Below, one piece after another: positions 1 to 6,750 of a stretch of DNA of 7,940 nt. Numbering within the stretch: position 1 is the first letter of the stretch; each line of letters opens with the position of its first letter. Below the pieces are notes generated by a model. It had not been told where the DNA came from, made no database searches, and saw only the letters and a program-made list of their open reading frames with translations. The DNA is from Pseudomonadota bacterium (GTDB lineage: Bacteria > Pseudomonadota > Alphaproteobacteria > Acetobacterales > Acetobacteraceae), in assembly GCA_021785335.1 (NCBI GenBank), contig JAJYFW010000068.1, positions 1 to 7,940 on the forward strand, in the 5' to 3' direction. Made by a program: the position numbers and the translations under genes.

Positions 1-209
1 ATGGAGACGTCACGCCGTCGACCGGCGGCGAGGATTTCGCGGAGATGCTGCTACGCTGCCGCGGCGCCTTCATGCGCATCGGCAACGGCATCGACCCGAA
101 GGGGGCGGCGCTGCACACGCCGATCTACGATTTCAACGACGAGATCATCCCGCTCGGCGCCGCCTACTGGGTGGCGCTGGTGCGCGAGGAACTGGGCTCC
201 GCCGAATGA
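1..209 (+). CDS. M20-family amidohydrolase/metallopeptidase, C-terminal fragment (hippurate hydrolase-like)
   Basis: This is the end of a gene that begins left of the window; the reading frame starts at base 3 and gives 68 residues before the TGA at 207-209. The fragment carries two C-terminal signatures of the M20/HipO amidohydrolases. One is GGEDFA (fragment residues 8-13), matching the family's G-S/G-E-D-F. The other is LHTPIYDFND (residues 37-46), whose histidine is a metal ligand in the family. It is followed by the usual PLGAAYW helix. Known relatives cleave N-acyl amino acids such as hippurate or N-acetyl amino acids in the cytoplasm, using a two-metal centre. The substrate cannot be told from this tail. 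The gene converges on the emrB-like gene with 30 bases between the two stop codons, so the two are not functionally linked by operon structure. Confidence 0.88.
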   Translation, partial: GDVTPSTGGEDFAEMLLRCRGAFMRIGNGIDPKGAALHTPIYDFNDEIIPLGAAYWVALVREELGSAE

Positions 210-215
210 ACCGAC

Positions 216-236
216 GCTCCGGGCAACGGCGGGAGC
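216..236. terminator. Weak inverted repeat between convergent genes (possible bidirectional terminator)
   Basis: The 30-base gap between the two converging stop codons holds GCTCC (216-220) and its complement GGAGC (232-236), separated by 11 bases. Position fits a shared terminator. The stem is only 5 bp, the loop is long and there is no T-tract on either side, so it may be chance in GC-rich DNA. Confidence 0.22.
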
Positions 237-239
237 GGG

Positions 240-1859
240 CTACTCCATCACCTCGTGCATGGCGGGCTTGGCGCTGGTGAAGCCGGGGCGGCGCATCAGG
301 AACAGCAGCAGGATCGCCGGCAGCGAGGTCCAGACCATCAGCCGGTAGTCGTCGATATAACCGATGACGCTGGCCTGGAAGTTGATCATCTGGTCGAGAA
401 CCGCCGCGCCGAGAGGATTGTTGGGCGACAGTGCCGCGCCGTACGGCGTGGTGACGGTCGCGGGCAGGCCGATCGGCGGCAACGCGAGCGCCGAGCCCAG
501 CGGCTTGATCGGCGCCATCGCGGCAGCCGGCCCAGCGCTGAGGATGCGGTTGAACGGCGTGATCAGCGCGGCAAGGGAGGAATGAACGATCTGCTGGTTG
601 CGTGCCAGCACCAACTCGGTGACGGACACGCCGATCGCCGAACCGATGTTGCGGAACAGGCTGAGCAGCGCCGTGCCGTCGCCACGCAGCTTCGGGTCGA
701 GGGTCGCGAAGGCCACCACCTGCACCGGCACGAAGACGAAGCCCATCGCGAAGCCCTGGATCACGATGGTGAAGATGATCTCGTTCTGCCCGACATCGGG
801 GGTCCAGGTGGACATGCGCCAGAAGGACCAACTCAGTACGAGAATGCCAAACGCCATCAGCTTGCGCGGGTCCAGGCGCGAGGTGAGCCGGCCCACCAAC
901 GTCATCGCGATCATGGTGCCGATGCCGCGCGGCGCCATGATGAGCCCCGCGGATTCCACCGGGTAGCCGGCCAGCGTCTGCAGGTAGGGCGCAAGCAGCG
1001 CCGAGGAAGCCAGCAACACCACCCCGGTCGAGAACATCAGGCCGGATGAGGACGAGAAATTGCCGTTGCGGAAGATTCCCGGCGGAATGAACGGTTTCTT
1101 CGCGGTAAGGATGTGCACCAGGAAGAGGTAGAGTCCGATGCCCGCGAGCAGCGCCTCGATCACGATTTCGTGCGAGCTGAACCAGTCCTTGGTCTGACCG
1201 CGGTCGAGCATCATCTGCAGCGCGCCGACACCCAGCGCGAGTGCGAGGAATCCCGTCCAGTCGAAGCGCATGCCGGCGTTGGGCTCGGGGCGCGGCATGA
1301 ACATCAGCAGACCCAGGACCGCCAGGATGCCGAACGGCAGGTTGACGTAAAACACCCAGCGCCAAGTGAAGTGCTCGGTCAGATAACCGCCGAGCGTGGG
1401 GCCGAGGATAGGACCAATCATGACGCCCATACCCCAGATCGCCATCGCCTGGCCGCGTTGCTCGACCGGGTAGATGTCGAGCATGGTCGCCTGCGACAGC
1501 GGCACCAGCGCCGCGCCGAACATGCCCTGGATCAGACGGAACACGACGATCTGCGTCAGCGACTGCGCGGCGCCGCAGGCCATCGAGGCAACGGTGAACC
1601 CGATGAGGGAGGCGATGAAGAGCTGCTTGCGGCCGAACCGCATTGCCATCCAGCCCACCGGCGCGGTCATGATCGCCGCGGCGACGACATAGGAAGTGAG
1701 CACCCAGGTGACTTGGTCAGTGGTCGCGGAAAGCGAACCCTGCATGTAGGGTAGCGCGACGTTGGCGATCGTGGAGTCGAGCGCCTGCATCAGCGTCGCC
1801 GCCATCAGGCAGACGGTGATGAGCCCGCGGTGTGGTGTGTTGTGTGGATCAATATCCAT
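240..1859 (-). CDS. emrB: EmrB/QacA-type DHA2 multidrug MFS transporter (14 TM)
   Basis: This 539-residue inner-membrane protein is expected to export drugs or other amphipathic compounds in exchange for protons, as the pump of an EmrAB-type tripartite system. DHA2 signatures appear in order: LDSTIANVALP in helix 1 (residues 27-37), the loop 2-3 motif GWMAMRFGRK (69-78), FRLIQGMFGA with the helix 4 arginine (R108), and the antiporter motif GPILGPTLGG in helix 5 (149-158). About 14 hydrophobic segments can be read by eye, and the length is normal for the subfamily. A Pro/Ala-rich stretch (about residues 441-485) lies before the last helix and is longer than I expect. The gene is third in marR-emrA-emrB, 19 bases after emrA. 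No Shine-Dalgarno sequence precedes the ATG; a 12-bp palindrome fills that place, so translation may depend on coupling to emrA. The family call is firm; the substrate is unknown. Confidence 0.95.
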   Translation of the reverse strand: MDIDPHNTPHRGLITVCLMAATLMQALDSTIANVALPYMQGSLSATTDQVTWVLTSYVVAAAIMTAPVGWMAMRFGRKQLFIASLIGFTVASMACGAAQSLTQIVVFRLIQGMFGAALVPLSQATMLDIYPVEQRGQAMAIWGMGVMIGPILGPTLGGYLTEHFTWRWVFYVNLPFGILAVLGLLMFMPRPEPNAGMRFDWTGFLALALGVGALQMMLDRGQTKDWFSSHEIVIEALLAGIGLYLFLVHILTAKKPFIPPGIFRNGNFSSSSGLMFSTGVVLLASSALLAPYLQTLAGYPVESAGLIMAPRGIGTMIAMTLVGRLTSRLDPRKLMAFGILVLSWSFWRMSTWTPDVGQNEIIFTIVIQGFAMGFVFVPVQVVAFATLDPKLRGDGTALLSLFRNIGSAIGVSVTELVLARNQQIVHSSLAALITPFNRILSAGPAAAMAPIKPLGSALALPPIGLPATVTTPYGAALSPNNPLGAAVLDQMINFQASVIGYIDDYRLMVWTSLPAILLLFLMRRPGFTSAKPAMHEVME

Positions 1860-1860
1860 G

Positions 1861-1872
1861 GCGCGGCCGCGC
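1861..1872. repeat. 12-bp perfect palindrome in the emrA-emrB gap
   Basis: GCGCGGCCGCGC reads the same on both strands and ends one base before the emrB start codon, where a ribosome binding site would be expected. It could fold weakly in the mRNA or be chance in GC-rich sequence; no function can be assigned. Confidence 0.4.
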
Positions 1873-1878
1873 TAGCTG

Positions 1879-2970
1879 TCAGGGCAGGAGCTCGGAGAAT
1901 GTGCGCACATGGCGCGTGTCGATGTTGGCGGTGACGCTCATGCCCGCGCGCAGCAGCGGCGCACCTTTCGCCGGGTCGAGCTGCACGCGCAGCGGGATGC
2001 GCTGCACCACCTTCACCCAGTTGCCGGAGGCGTTCTGCGCCGGCAGCACGGAAAACTCCGCGCCGGAGGCCGGCGCGATGCTCTGCACCACGCCCTTCCA
2101 GACGCGGCCAGGATAGGTGTCGACCGTCACGCGCACCTTGTCGCCTGGCTTCACCCAGGTCAGCGCCGTCTCCTTCGGGTCGGCCTCGACCCACATATTG
2201 GTCTCGGAGACGAGGCCGAACGCAGCGGTCGCGGCTGGCAGGTAGGTACCGGGCTGCAGGTTCGAAACCTGGGTTACGATGCCCGCGAACGGCGCTCGCA
2301 CGATGCTGTCGTTGTACTCGCGCTGCGCCGCGGCGACGTTGGCGCGCGCAGCGGCGACCGCTGGCAGCTCGTCGACCGGCAGGTTGGGCTTGCCACCAAT
2401 CTGGATCAGTTGCACCTGCGCCTGGTCCTGCAGCGAGCCAAGCGTCGCGCTGTCGGCCGCGAGCTTGTAGCGCGCGGTATCGTACTGGGCGCGGGAGACG
2501 ACGCTGTTGCCGACGAGCCGCGCGGCCCGCTCGAAGGCGATGCCGTCAGAGGCAACGTTGGCGGCCATCGCCGCCGCGTCCTGCAGCATGCGCTGGTAGT
2601 CGCGCTGCTGCGCCTCGGCGTTCACCCGCGCGGCCGCGAGATTCGCCTCGGCGCGATCGAGGGCGATCCGGAAGGGCAGCGGGTCGAGCCTGAACAGCAC
2701 CTGTCCCTTGGTCACGTGCTCGCCCTCGGTCACGTCGACGCTCTTGACGATGCCCGAGACGTCGGTGGCGACCAGCAGCTTGCCGGCGCGCACATAGGAA
2801 TCGCTGATCGAGACCCAGCGTCCGCTCTCCAGCCAGACGGTCACGGCGGCGATCAGCACCAGCGCGACGCCGCCAACCATCAGCAGCAGGCGCAGCAGCC
2901 GCGGACGGCTGCGCTGGGTGGTACTCGGCTCGGCGTTGCCGACGCGAGCGCTCACGGTTGCTTGGGACAT
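1879..2970 (-). CDS. emrA: HlyD/EmrA-family membrane fusion protein (efflux adaptor)
   Basis: This 363-residue periplasmic adaptor should join the EmrB-like pump to an outer-membrane TolC-type channel; no channel gene lies in the window. A basic cytoplasmic N-terminus is followed by a single membrane anchor (about residues 25-47). Next comes the first half of a lipoyl-like domain (VSGIVKSVDVTEGEHVTKGQ, about 71-90). An Ala-rich helical hairpin follows (about 100-215), then the second lipoyl half (IVRAPFAGIVTQV). The beta-barrel region contains the family hallmark F-S-V-L-P-A-Q-N-A-S-G-N-W-V-K-V-V-Q-R near residues 305-325. The start is supported by GGAGG at 2978-2982, seven bases upstream and inside the end of marR. 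Its ATG shares one base with the marR stop (TGATG), which points to translational coupling. Function is inferred from family and operon. Confidence 0.94.
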   Translation of the reverse strand: MSQATVSARVGNAEPSTTQRSRPRLLRLLLMVGGVALVLIAAVTVWLESGRWVSISDSYVRAGKLLVATDVSGIVKSVDVTEGEHVTKGQVLFRLDPLPFRIALDRAEANLAAARVNAEAQQRDYQRMLQDAAAMAANVASDGIAFERAARLVGNSVVSRAQYDTARYKLAADSATLGSLQDQAQVQLIQIGGKPNLPVDELPAVAAARANVAAAQREYNDSIVRAPFAGIVTQVSNLQPGTYLPAATAAFGLVSETNMWVEADPKETALTWVKPGDKVRVTVDTYPGRVWKGVVQSIAPASGAEFSVLPAQNASGNWVKVVQRIPLRVQLDPAKGAPLLRAGMSVTANIDTRHVRTFSELLP

Positions 2971-3416
2971 CAGGCGGCCTCCACCTCGCGGGCGCGGAGG
3001 CCGGCGATCACGTTTTCCTTCATCCGCTCCATCGCCGCCTCGACGACGGTGATCTCGGCGCGAGACAGCCCCTTGGTGATCGCCTCCAGCATCGCGGCGC
3101 GCTCATGCGCGAGCGCCTTGAGCGCCGGCGCGGCTTCGCCGGTCAAGTGCAGGCGCCAGATGCGCCGGTCCGAGGGATCGTCGCGCCGCTCCACCAGGCC
3201 GTGCGCCTCGAGCCGGTCGATCAGCCGCGCGATGGTGATCGGCTCCACTTCCAGGATCTCGGCGAGTTCCTTCTGCGACAGCCCGGCTTGGCGCTCGAGA
3301 TGGATCAGGATCTTCCACTGGGCGAGCGTGAGCCCCTGGGCGGCGGCTCGGCGGTCCGCGTCCATGCGCGAATGCCGCGCGAGGTCGTGCAGCAGAAACA
3401 GAAGGTCATTGGCCAT
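2970..3416 (-). CDS. MarR-family transcriptional regulator (probable EmrR-like repressor)
   Basis: This 148-residue cytoplasmic DNA-binding protein has the MarR fold. There is an N-terminal dimerisation helix, then the winged helix-turn-helix (GLSQKELAEILEVEPITIARLIDRLEAHGLV, with helices around residues 45-72). The wing DDPSDRR follows at 79-85, and then a long C-terminal dimer helix. MarR proteins of this kind usually repress the adjacent efflux genes and release DNA when they bind a phenolic or hydrophobic ligand. I chose the ATG at 3416 rather than the in-frame ATG at 3464. The extra 16 residues would be encoded by an AT-rich inverted repeat and promoter, and the family normally begins close to this helix. 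No Shine-Dalgarno sequence precedes 3416; the promoter lies so close that a leaderless message is plausible. It is the first gene of marR-emrA-emrB, and its stop overlaps the emrA start by one base. Confidence 0.93.
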   Translation of the reverse strand: MANDLLFLLHDLARHSRMDADRRAAAQGLTLAQWKILIHLERQAGLSQKELAEILEVEPITIARLIDRLEAHGLVERRDDPSDRRIWRLHLTGEAAPALKALAHERAAMLEAITKGLSRAEITVVEAAMERMKENVIAGLRAREVEAA

Positions 3417-3421
3417 GGACC

Positions 3422-3445
3422 ATATAATAAGCCGCCTTATGATAT
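3422..3445. promoter_or_regulatory. Probable MarR operator: 24-bp inverted repeat
   Basis: The arms ATATAATAAG (3422-3431) and CTTATGATAT (3436-3445) are complementary at 9 of 10 positions around a CCGC spacer. The site is an AT-rich island in otherwise GC-rich DNA, six bases upstream of the marR start. Its size and symmetry match the 16-24 bp palindromes bound by MarR dimers. It covers the -10 element and most of the promoter spacer, so a bound repressor would exclude RNA polymerase. This is assigned by position and symmetry only. Confidence 0.72.
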
Positions 3446-3451
3446 TGTCAG
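3424..3451 (-). promoter_or_regulatory. Sigma-70-like promoter for marR-emrA-emrB
   Basis: On the minus strand a -35 box CTGACA (3451-3446, 5 of 6 to TTGACA) is followed after 16 bases by TATTAT (3429-3424, 5 of 6 to TATAAT). A transcription start 7-8 bases further on would fall at 3417-3416, on or next to the A of the marR ATG. The promoter would therefore give a leaderless or near-leaderless transcript and is occluded by the inverted repeat over its -10. Confidence 0.6.
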
Positions 3452-3500
3452 GGAGGCGACCCATGCGCTCGCAGCAGCCCTGCCCGGGCGGCAGAGGAGA

Positions 3501-4685
3501 TCAACCCGCGGCGGGCGCGACTCGGCGTGCCGCCAGCACCGAAAGCGTCTCGCGCGCAATCGTCGCCTCCTCGTCGGTCGGGATGACGTAGGCAGCGACC
3601 TTGCTCCCCACGGCAGAGATCAGCGGGCCGTGGGCGGCGTTGCGCGCGTCGTCGAGCGAAAGCCCAAGCCAAGCGCACCGCGCGGCGATGGCGGAGCGGA
3701 TCTCGGGCGCGTTCTCGCCGATCCCGGCGGTGAAGATCACCGCGTCCACGCCCCCCATCGCCGCGGCGAGCGTCGCGAAGGCACCGGCGGCGCGATAGAC
3801 GAAGACATCGAGCGCGAGCCGCGCCCGGACGCCGCCATCCGCGAGCAGGTCGCGCACATCGCCGGAGATGCCGGAAAGCCCCTTAAGCCCGCTTTCGTGG
3901 TAAAGGACGCGCTCGATCGCGGCGGCGGCCATCCCCTGCTGCATCAGGTAGAGTACGACGCCGGCATCGAGTTGGCCCGGGCGCGTGCCCATCACCAGCC
4001 CGTCCAGCGCGGTGAAACCCATGGTGCTGTCCACGCTGCGCCCGCCGATCATAGCGCAGGCGGAACAACCGGAGCCGAGATGCGCCGCGATCACCCGTCC
4101 CGCGGCGAGCGACGGGTCCATTTCCGCAAAGCGCGCGGCGATCCAGGCATAGGAGAGCCCATGGAACCCGTAGCGCCGCACGCCTTTGACAAAGAGTGCC
4201 TCGGGCAGCGCGAACCGGTCCGCCACCTCGGGATGGCCGCGATGGAACGAGGTGTCGAAGCATGCAACCTGCGGCAGGCCAGGCATGTGCGCGCGCAGTC
4301 GCCGGATTGCACCGAGATTGTGCGGCTGGTGCAACGGCGCCAGCGGTGACAGTGTGTCGAGTTCCGCGAGCAGCGCGTCATCCACCAAAGCCGGGCCGGT
4401 ATGGCGCACGCCACCATGCACCACGCGATGGCCCACGGCACAGGGCGCGCCGCCGCCATGCTCGCCGAGCCAGGCCAGCAGCATCGCCTCGGGATCCTCT
4501 CCAGCGCCCAGCGCGCGGTCCGCGATCACCGCCTCCGCGTCACGTGCGATGAAATGCGGTGCGCTGCTCGCCAGCCGCTCGATCTGCCCCCGCAGCACGC
4601 GCCGCGGCGGGCCATCCGCAACATCGAAGGTCTCGAACTTGAGGCTGGAACTGCCCGCGTTGATGACGAGCAGCGGGCCCTTCAT
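3501..4685 (-). CDS. ackA: Acetate kinase (acetate/propionate kinase family)
   Basis: The 394-residue cytoplasmic enzyme interconverts acetyl phosphate + ADP and acetate + ATP; length is typical of AckA. It begins with the phosphate-binding strand VINAGSSSLKF (residues 7-17). It keeps the catalytic set of the Methanosarcina enzyme by motif: N9, R87 in GHRVVHGG, H119 in LAPLHQPHN, D144 in CFDTSFH, H175 in YGFHGLS and R235 in MGTRPG. The C-terminal PTDEE glutamates are also present. A variation is HLGSGCSAC (202-210) where HLGNGAS is usual. The start at 4685 is preferred over upstream in-frame codons because GGAGG lies seven bases upstream (4693-4697) and the protein then starts at the conserved strand. 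The ATG overlaps the stop of the phosphotransacylase gene by four bases (ATGA), so the pair is coupled. The next gene, marR, has its own promoter 84 bases on. Propionate or butyrate use is possible. Confidence 0.96.
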   Translation of the reverse strand: MKGPLLVINAGSSSLKFETFDVADGPPRRVLRGQIERLASSAPHFIARDAEAVIADRALGAGEDPEAMLLAWLGEHGGGAPCAVGHRVVHGGVRHTGPALVDDALLAELDTLSPLAPLHQPHNLGAIRRLRAHMPGLPQVACFDTSFHRGHPEVADRFALPEALFVKGVRRYGFHGLSYAWIAARFAEMDPSLAAGRVIAAHLGSGCSACAMIGGRSVDSTMGFTALDGLVMGTRPGQLDAGVVLYLMQQGMAAAAIERVLYHESGLKGLSGISGDVRDLLADGGVRARLALDVFVYRAAGAFATLAAAMGGVDAVIFTAGIGENAPEIRSAIAARCAWLGLSLDDARNAAHGPLISAVGSKVAAYVIPTDEEATIARETLSVLAARRVAPAAG

Positions 4686-5632
4686 GCCACGGCCTCCGTG
4701 ACCGCCTGCGCCAGATGTTGCGCATAGAGAACGGCAACCGCACAGGAGGCGAGCCGCGTGCGCCGGCTGTCGGCGCGGCTGGTCAGGATGATCGGCACCC
4801 GCGCGCCCATCACGATCCCCGCAGCATCGGCGCCGCCGAGAAACGTGAGGTTCTTGGCGAGCATGTTGCCCGCCTCGAGGTCCGGCACCAGCAGCACCTG
4901 CGCGCGCCCCGCGACCTCGGACTCGATGCCCTTGATGCGCGCCGCTTCGGGGTCGATCGCGTTGTCGAGCGCCAGCGGTCCGTCGAGCAGCCCACCCACG
5001 ATCTGCCGCCGCTCCGCCATCTTGCATAGCGCCGCGGCGTCGATCGTGCTCGGGATCTTCTGCGTCACCGTCTCCACCGCGGAAAGGATCGCCACGCGCG
5101 GTGGGCCGAGGCCGAGGCCGCGATGCAGGTCGATGACGTTGCGCACGATATCGGCCTTCGTTTCGAGATCGGGGGCGATGTTGATCGCGGCGTCGGTGAT
5201 GAACAGCGGCTCGCGATAGCGCGGCACATCCATGATGAAGACGTGGCTGATGCGCCGCCCGGTGCGCAGCCCGGTGTCATGCGCCACCACGGCACCCATC
5301 AGTTCGTCGGTATGCAGCGATCCCTTCATCAGCATCTGCGCGCGGCCCTCGCGCACCAGCGCCACGGCGCGGTCGGCGCTGGCATGGCTGTGCGGCGTGT
5401 CCTCGATCGGATGCCCGGTGAGATCGAGCCCCGCCTCCTCCGCCACGCGGCGGATGCGCGCGACGGGCCCCACCAGAATCGGCGCGATCAGCCCCTCGCG
5501 CGCCGCCTCCAGCGCGGCGCCGAGCGAGGGCGGGTCGCAGGGATGCGCCACCGCGCAGGCAGCAGGCGGAATCGCCGCCGCGCGCGCGATCAACGCATCG
5601 TAATGCGGATGCGCGCCCGGGTCCCCGCTCAT
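4682..5632 (-). CDS. Phosphate acetyl/butyryltransferase (short Ptb-type phosphotransacylase)
   Basis: This 316-residue cytoplasmic enzyme should exchange CoA for phosphate on a short acyl group (acyl-CoA + Pi to acyl phosphate + CoA), feeding the kinase encoded next. It belongs to the PTA/PTB fold: PILVG near residue 51, LMKGSLHTDELMG (101-113), the FITDAAINIAPDLETK stretch (144-159), PDLEAGNMLAKNL (250-262), and the C-terminal RVPIILTSRADS (278-289). It matches the transferase half of proteins annotated as bifunctional enoyl-CoA hydratase/phosphate acetyltransferase, but the N-terminal hydratase (MaoC-like) domain is absent. The long multi-domain E. coli Pta is also clearly different. The start is supported by TGAGG at 5640-5644, seven bases upstream. 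One base separates its ATG from the adhC stop, and its own stop overlaps ackA. Acetyl is the likeliest acyl group given the neighbouring kinase, but butyryl or propionyl cannot be excluded, so I give no gene symbol. Confidence 0.93.
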   Translation of the reverse strand: MSGDPGAHPHYDALIARAAAIPPAACAVAHPCDPPSLGAALEAAREGLIAPILVGPVARIRRVAEEAGLDLTGHPIEDTPHSHASADRAVALVREGRAQMLMKGSLHTDELMGAVVAHDTGLRTGRRISHVFIMDVPRYREPLFITDAAINIAPDLETKADIVRNVIDLHRGLGLGPPRVAILSAVETVTQKIPSTIDAAALCKMAERRQIVGGLLDGPLALDNAIDPEAARIKGIESEVAGRAQVLLVPDLEAGNMLAKNLTFLGGADAAGIVMGARVPIILTSRADSRRTRLASCAVAVLYAQHLAQAVTEAVA

Positions 5633-5633
5633 C

Positions 5634-6743
5634 TCAGAACCTCACCACGGTACGGATGCTCTCCCCACGGCGCATCAAATCGAAACCCTCGTTGATGCGC
5701 TCGAGCGGGATCACGTGCGTGATCAGGTCGTCGATGTTGATGCGCCGCTCCATGTACCAGTCAACAATGCGCGGCACGTCGGTCCGCCCGCGCGCGCCGC
5801 CGAAGGCGGTGCCCATCCACACGCGCCCGGTGACAAGCTGGAACGGGCGCGTGCTGATCTCCTGGCCCGCGCCGGCGACGCCGATGATGATTGACTTGCC
5901 CCAGCCGCGATGCGCGCATTCCAGCGCCTGGCGCATCACGTTCACGTTGCCGATGCACTCGAACGTGTAGTCCGCGCCGCCCTTGGTGAGCGCCACGAGA
6001 TGCTGCACGAGATCGCCCTGGACCTCGGCCGGGTTGACGAAATCCGTCATGCCGAACTTCTCGGCGAGGGCCCGGCGCGCCGGGTTGAGATCCACACCCA
6101 CGATCTGCTCCGCGCCGACCATCCGCAGCCCCTGCACCACGTTGAGCCCGATGCCGCCGAGCCCGAACACCACGGCGCGGCACCCGGCCTCCGCCTTTGC
6201 GGTGTTGATCACGGCGCCGATCCCCGTGGTGACGCCGCAGCCGATGTAGCAGACCTTCTCGAACGGCGCGTCCGGCCGGATCTTTGCCAGCGCGATCTCC
6301 GGCAGGACGGTGTGATTGGCGAACGTCGACGTGCCCATGTAGTGGTAGACGGGCGCGCCGGAGCAGCGGAAACGGCTGGTTCCGTCGGGCATCACGCCCT
6401 TGCCCTGGGTGGCGCGGATCGCGACGCATAGATTGGTCTTGCGGCTAAGGCAGTATTCGCACTGCCGGCATTCCGGCGTGTAGAGCGGAATCACATGGTC
6501 GCCTGGCTTGAGCGAGGTGACGCCGGGCCCGGTCTCCACCACCACGCCCGCGCCCTCGTGGCCGAGGATGCAGGGGAACAGCCCCTCGGGGTCGGCGCCG
6601 GAGAGCGTGAACTCGTCGGTGTGGCAAATCCCGGTCGCCTTGATCTCGACTAGCACCTCCCCTTGCCTCGGCGCCTCGATCTCGATTTCCTCGATCGTGA
6701 GCGGCTGCCTGGCGGCATGGGCGACAGCGGCGCGGGTCTTCAT
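5634..6743 (-). CDS. adhC: S-(hydroxymethyl)glutathione dehydrogenase / class III alcohol dehydrogenase
   Basis: This 369-residue cytoplasmic zinc enzyme oxidises S-hydroxymethylglutathione, formed from formaldehyde and glutathione, to S-formylglutathione with NAD+. Members also reduce S-nitrosoglutathione and oxidise long-chain alcohols. The catalytic zinc ligands are C40, H62 and C169 (CHTDE, GHEG, GCGVTTG). The structural zinc is held by C92, C95, C98 and C106. GLGGIGL (194-200) with D218 forms the NAD-binding Rossmann site. Class III identity rests on residues equivalent to the human enzyme's glutathione-binding Asp55, Glu57 and Arg114, here D51, E53 and R110, and on the near-invariant GADPEGLFP and [16 protein letters not shown] stretches. 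The start is supported by GAGGA at 6751-6755, seven bases upstream. It is the first gene of adhC-pta-ackA, and a roughly 100-base leader separates it from mutY. No S-formylglutathione hydrolase or FrmR-type regulator is next to it. frmA and flhA are synonyms. Confidence 0.96.
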   Translation of the reverse strand: MKTRAAVAHAARQPLTIEEIEIEAPRQGEVLVEIKATGICHTDEFTLSGADPEGLFPCILGHEGAGVVVETGPGVTSLKPGDHVIPLYTPECRQCEYCLSRKTNLCVAIRATQGKGVMPDGTSRFRCSGAPVYHYMGTSTFANHTVLPEIALAKIRPDAPFEKVCYIGCGVTTGIGAVINTAKAEAGCRAVVFGLGGIGLNVVQGLRMVGAEQIVGVDLNPARRALAEKFGMTDFVNPAEVQGDLVQHLVALTKGGADYTFECIGNVNVMRQALECAHRGWGKSIIIGVAGAGQEISTRPFQLVTGRVWMGTAFGGARGRTDVPRIVDWYMERRINIDDLITHVIPLERINEGFDLMRRGESIRTVVRF

Positions 6744-6750
6744 GGCTGGG

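Noticed and set aside
1..348. An ATG-initiated plus-strand frame from base 1
   Set aside because: Its translation is Arg/Ser/Thr-rich with no family resemblance, while the frame starting at base 3 gives clear M20 amidohydrolase motifs up to the TGA at 209.
145..1365. A 406-codon minus-strand frame overlapping emrB, and a similar 364-codon frame at 6816-7910 overlapping mutY
   Set aside because: These are frame-shifted shadows of the real genes, with Arg/Ala-rich low-complexity translations. Pieces of the true protein's codon pattern account for them.
1856..1876. Three common six- and eight-base restriction sites (NcoI, NotI, NheI) packed at the emrA-emrB junction, resembling a polylinker
   Set aside because: Both flanking genes are intact natural genes in normal operon order with no vector sequence. 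GC-rich palindromes arise readily, so chance is the better explanation.
3423..3428. A perfect TATAAT on the plus strand, suggesting a divergent promoter
   Set aside because: No -35-like hexamer lies about 17 bases upstream and no plus-strand gene follows. It is part of the AT-rich inverted repeat.
3480..3494. CTGCC/GGCAG inverted repeat after the ackA stop, as a terminator
   Set aside because: The stem is 5 bp with a 5-base loop and no T-tract follows, so it cannot be told from chance in GC-rich sequence. Read-through from ackA into marR remains possible.
1909..3591. A 560-codon open frame on the plus strand across emrA and marR, and a 463-codon frame at 2958-4349
   Set aside because: They lie antisense to genes with clear family motifs, are extremely rich in Arg, His and Gly, and show no recognisable domain. 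Long antisense frames are expected in GC-rich coding DNA.
3501..5027. A 508-codon version of ackA starting at 5027
   Set aside because: The extra N-terminal 114 residues are the out-of-frame shadow of the phosphotransacylase gene. The ATG at 4685 has GGAGG at the right distance and the protein then begins at the conserved kinase strand.
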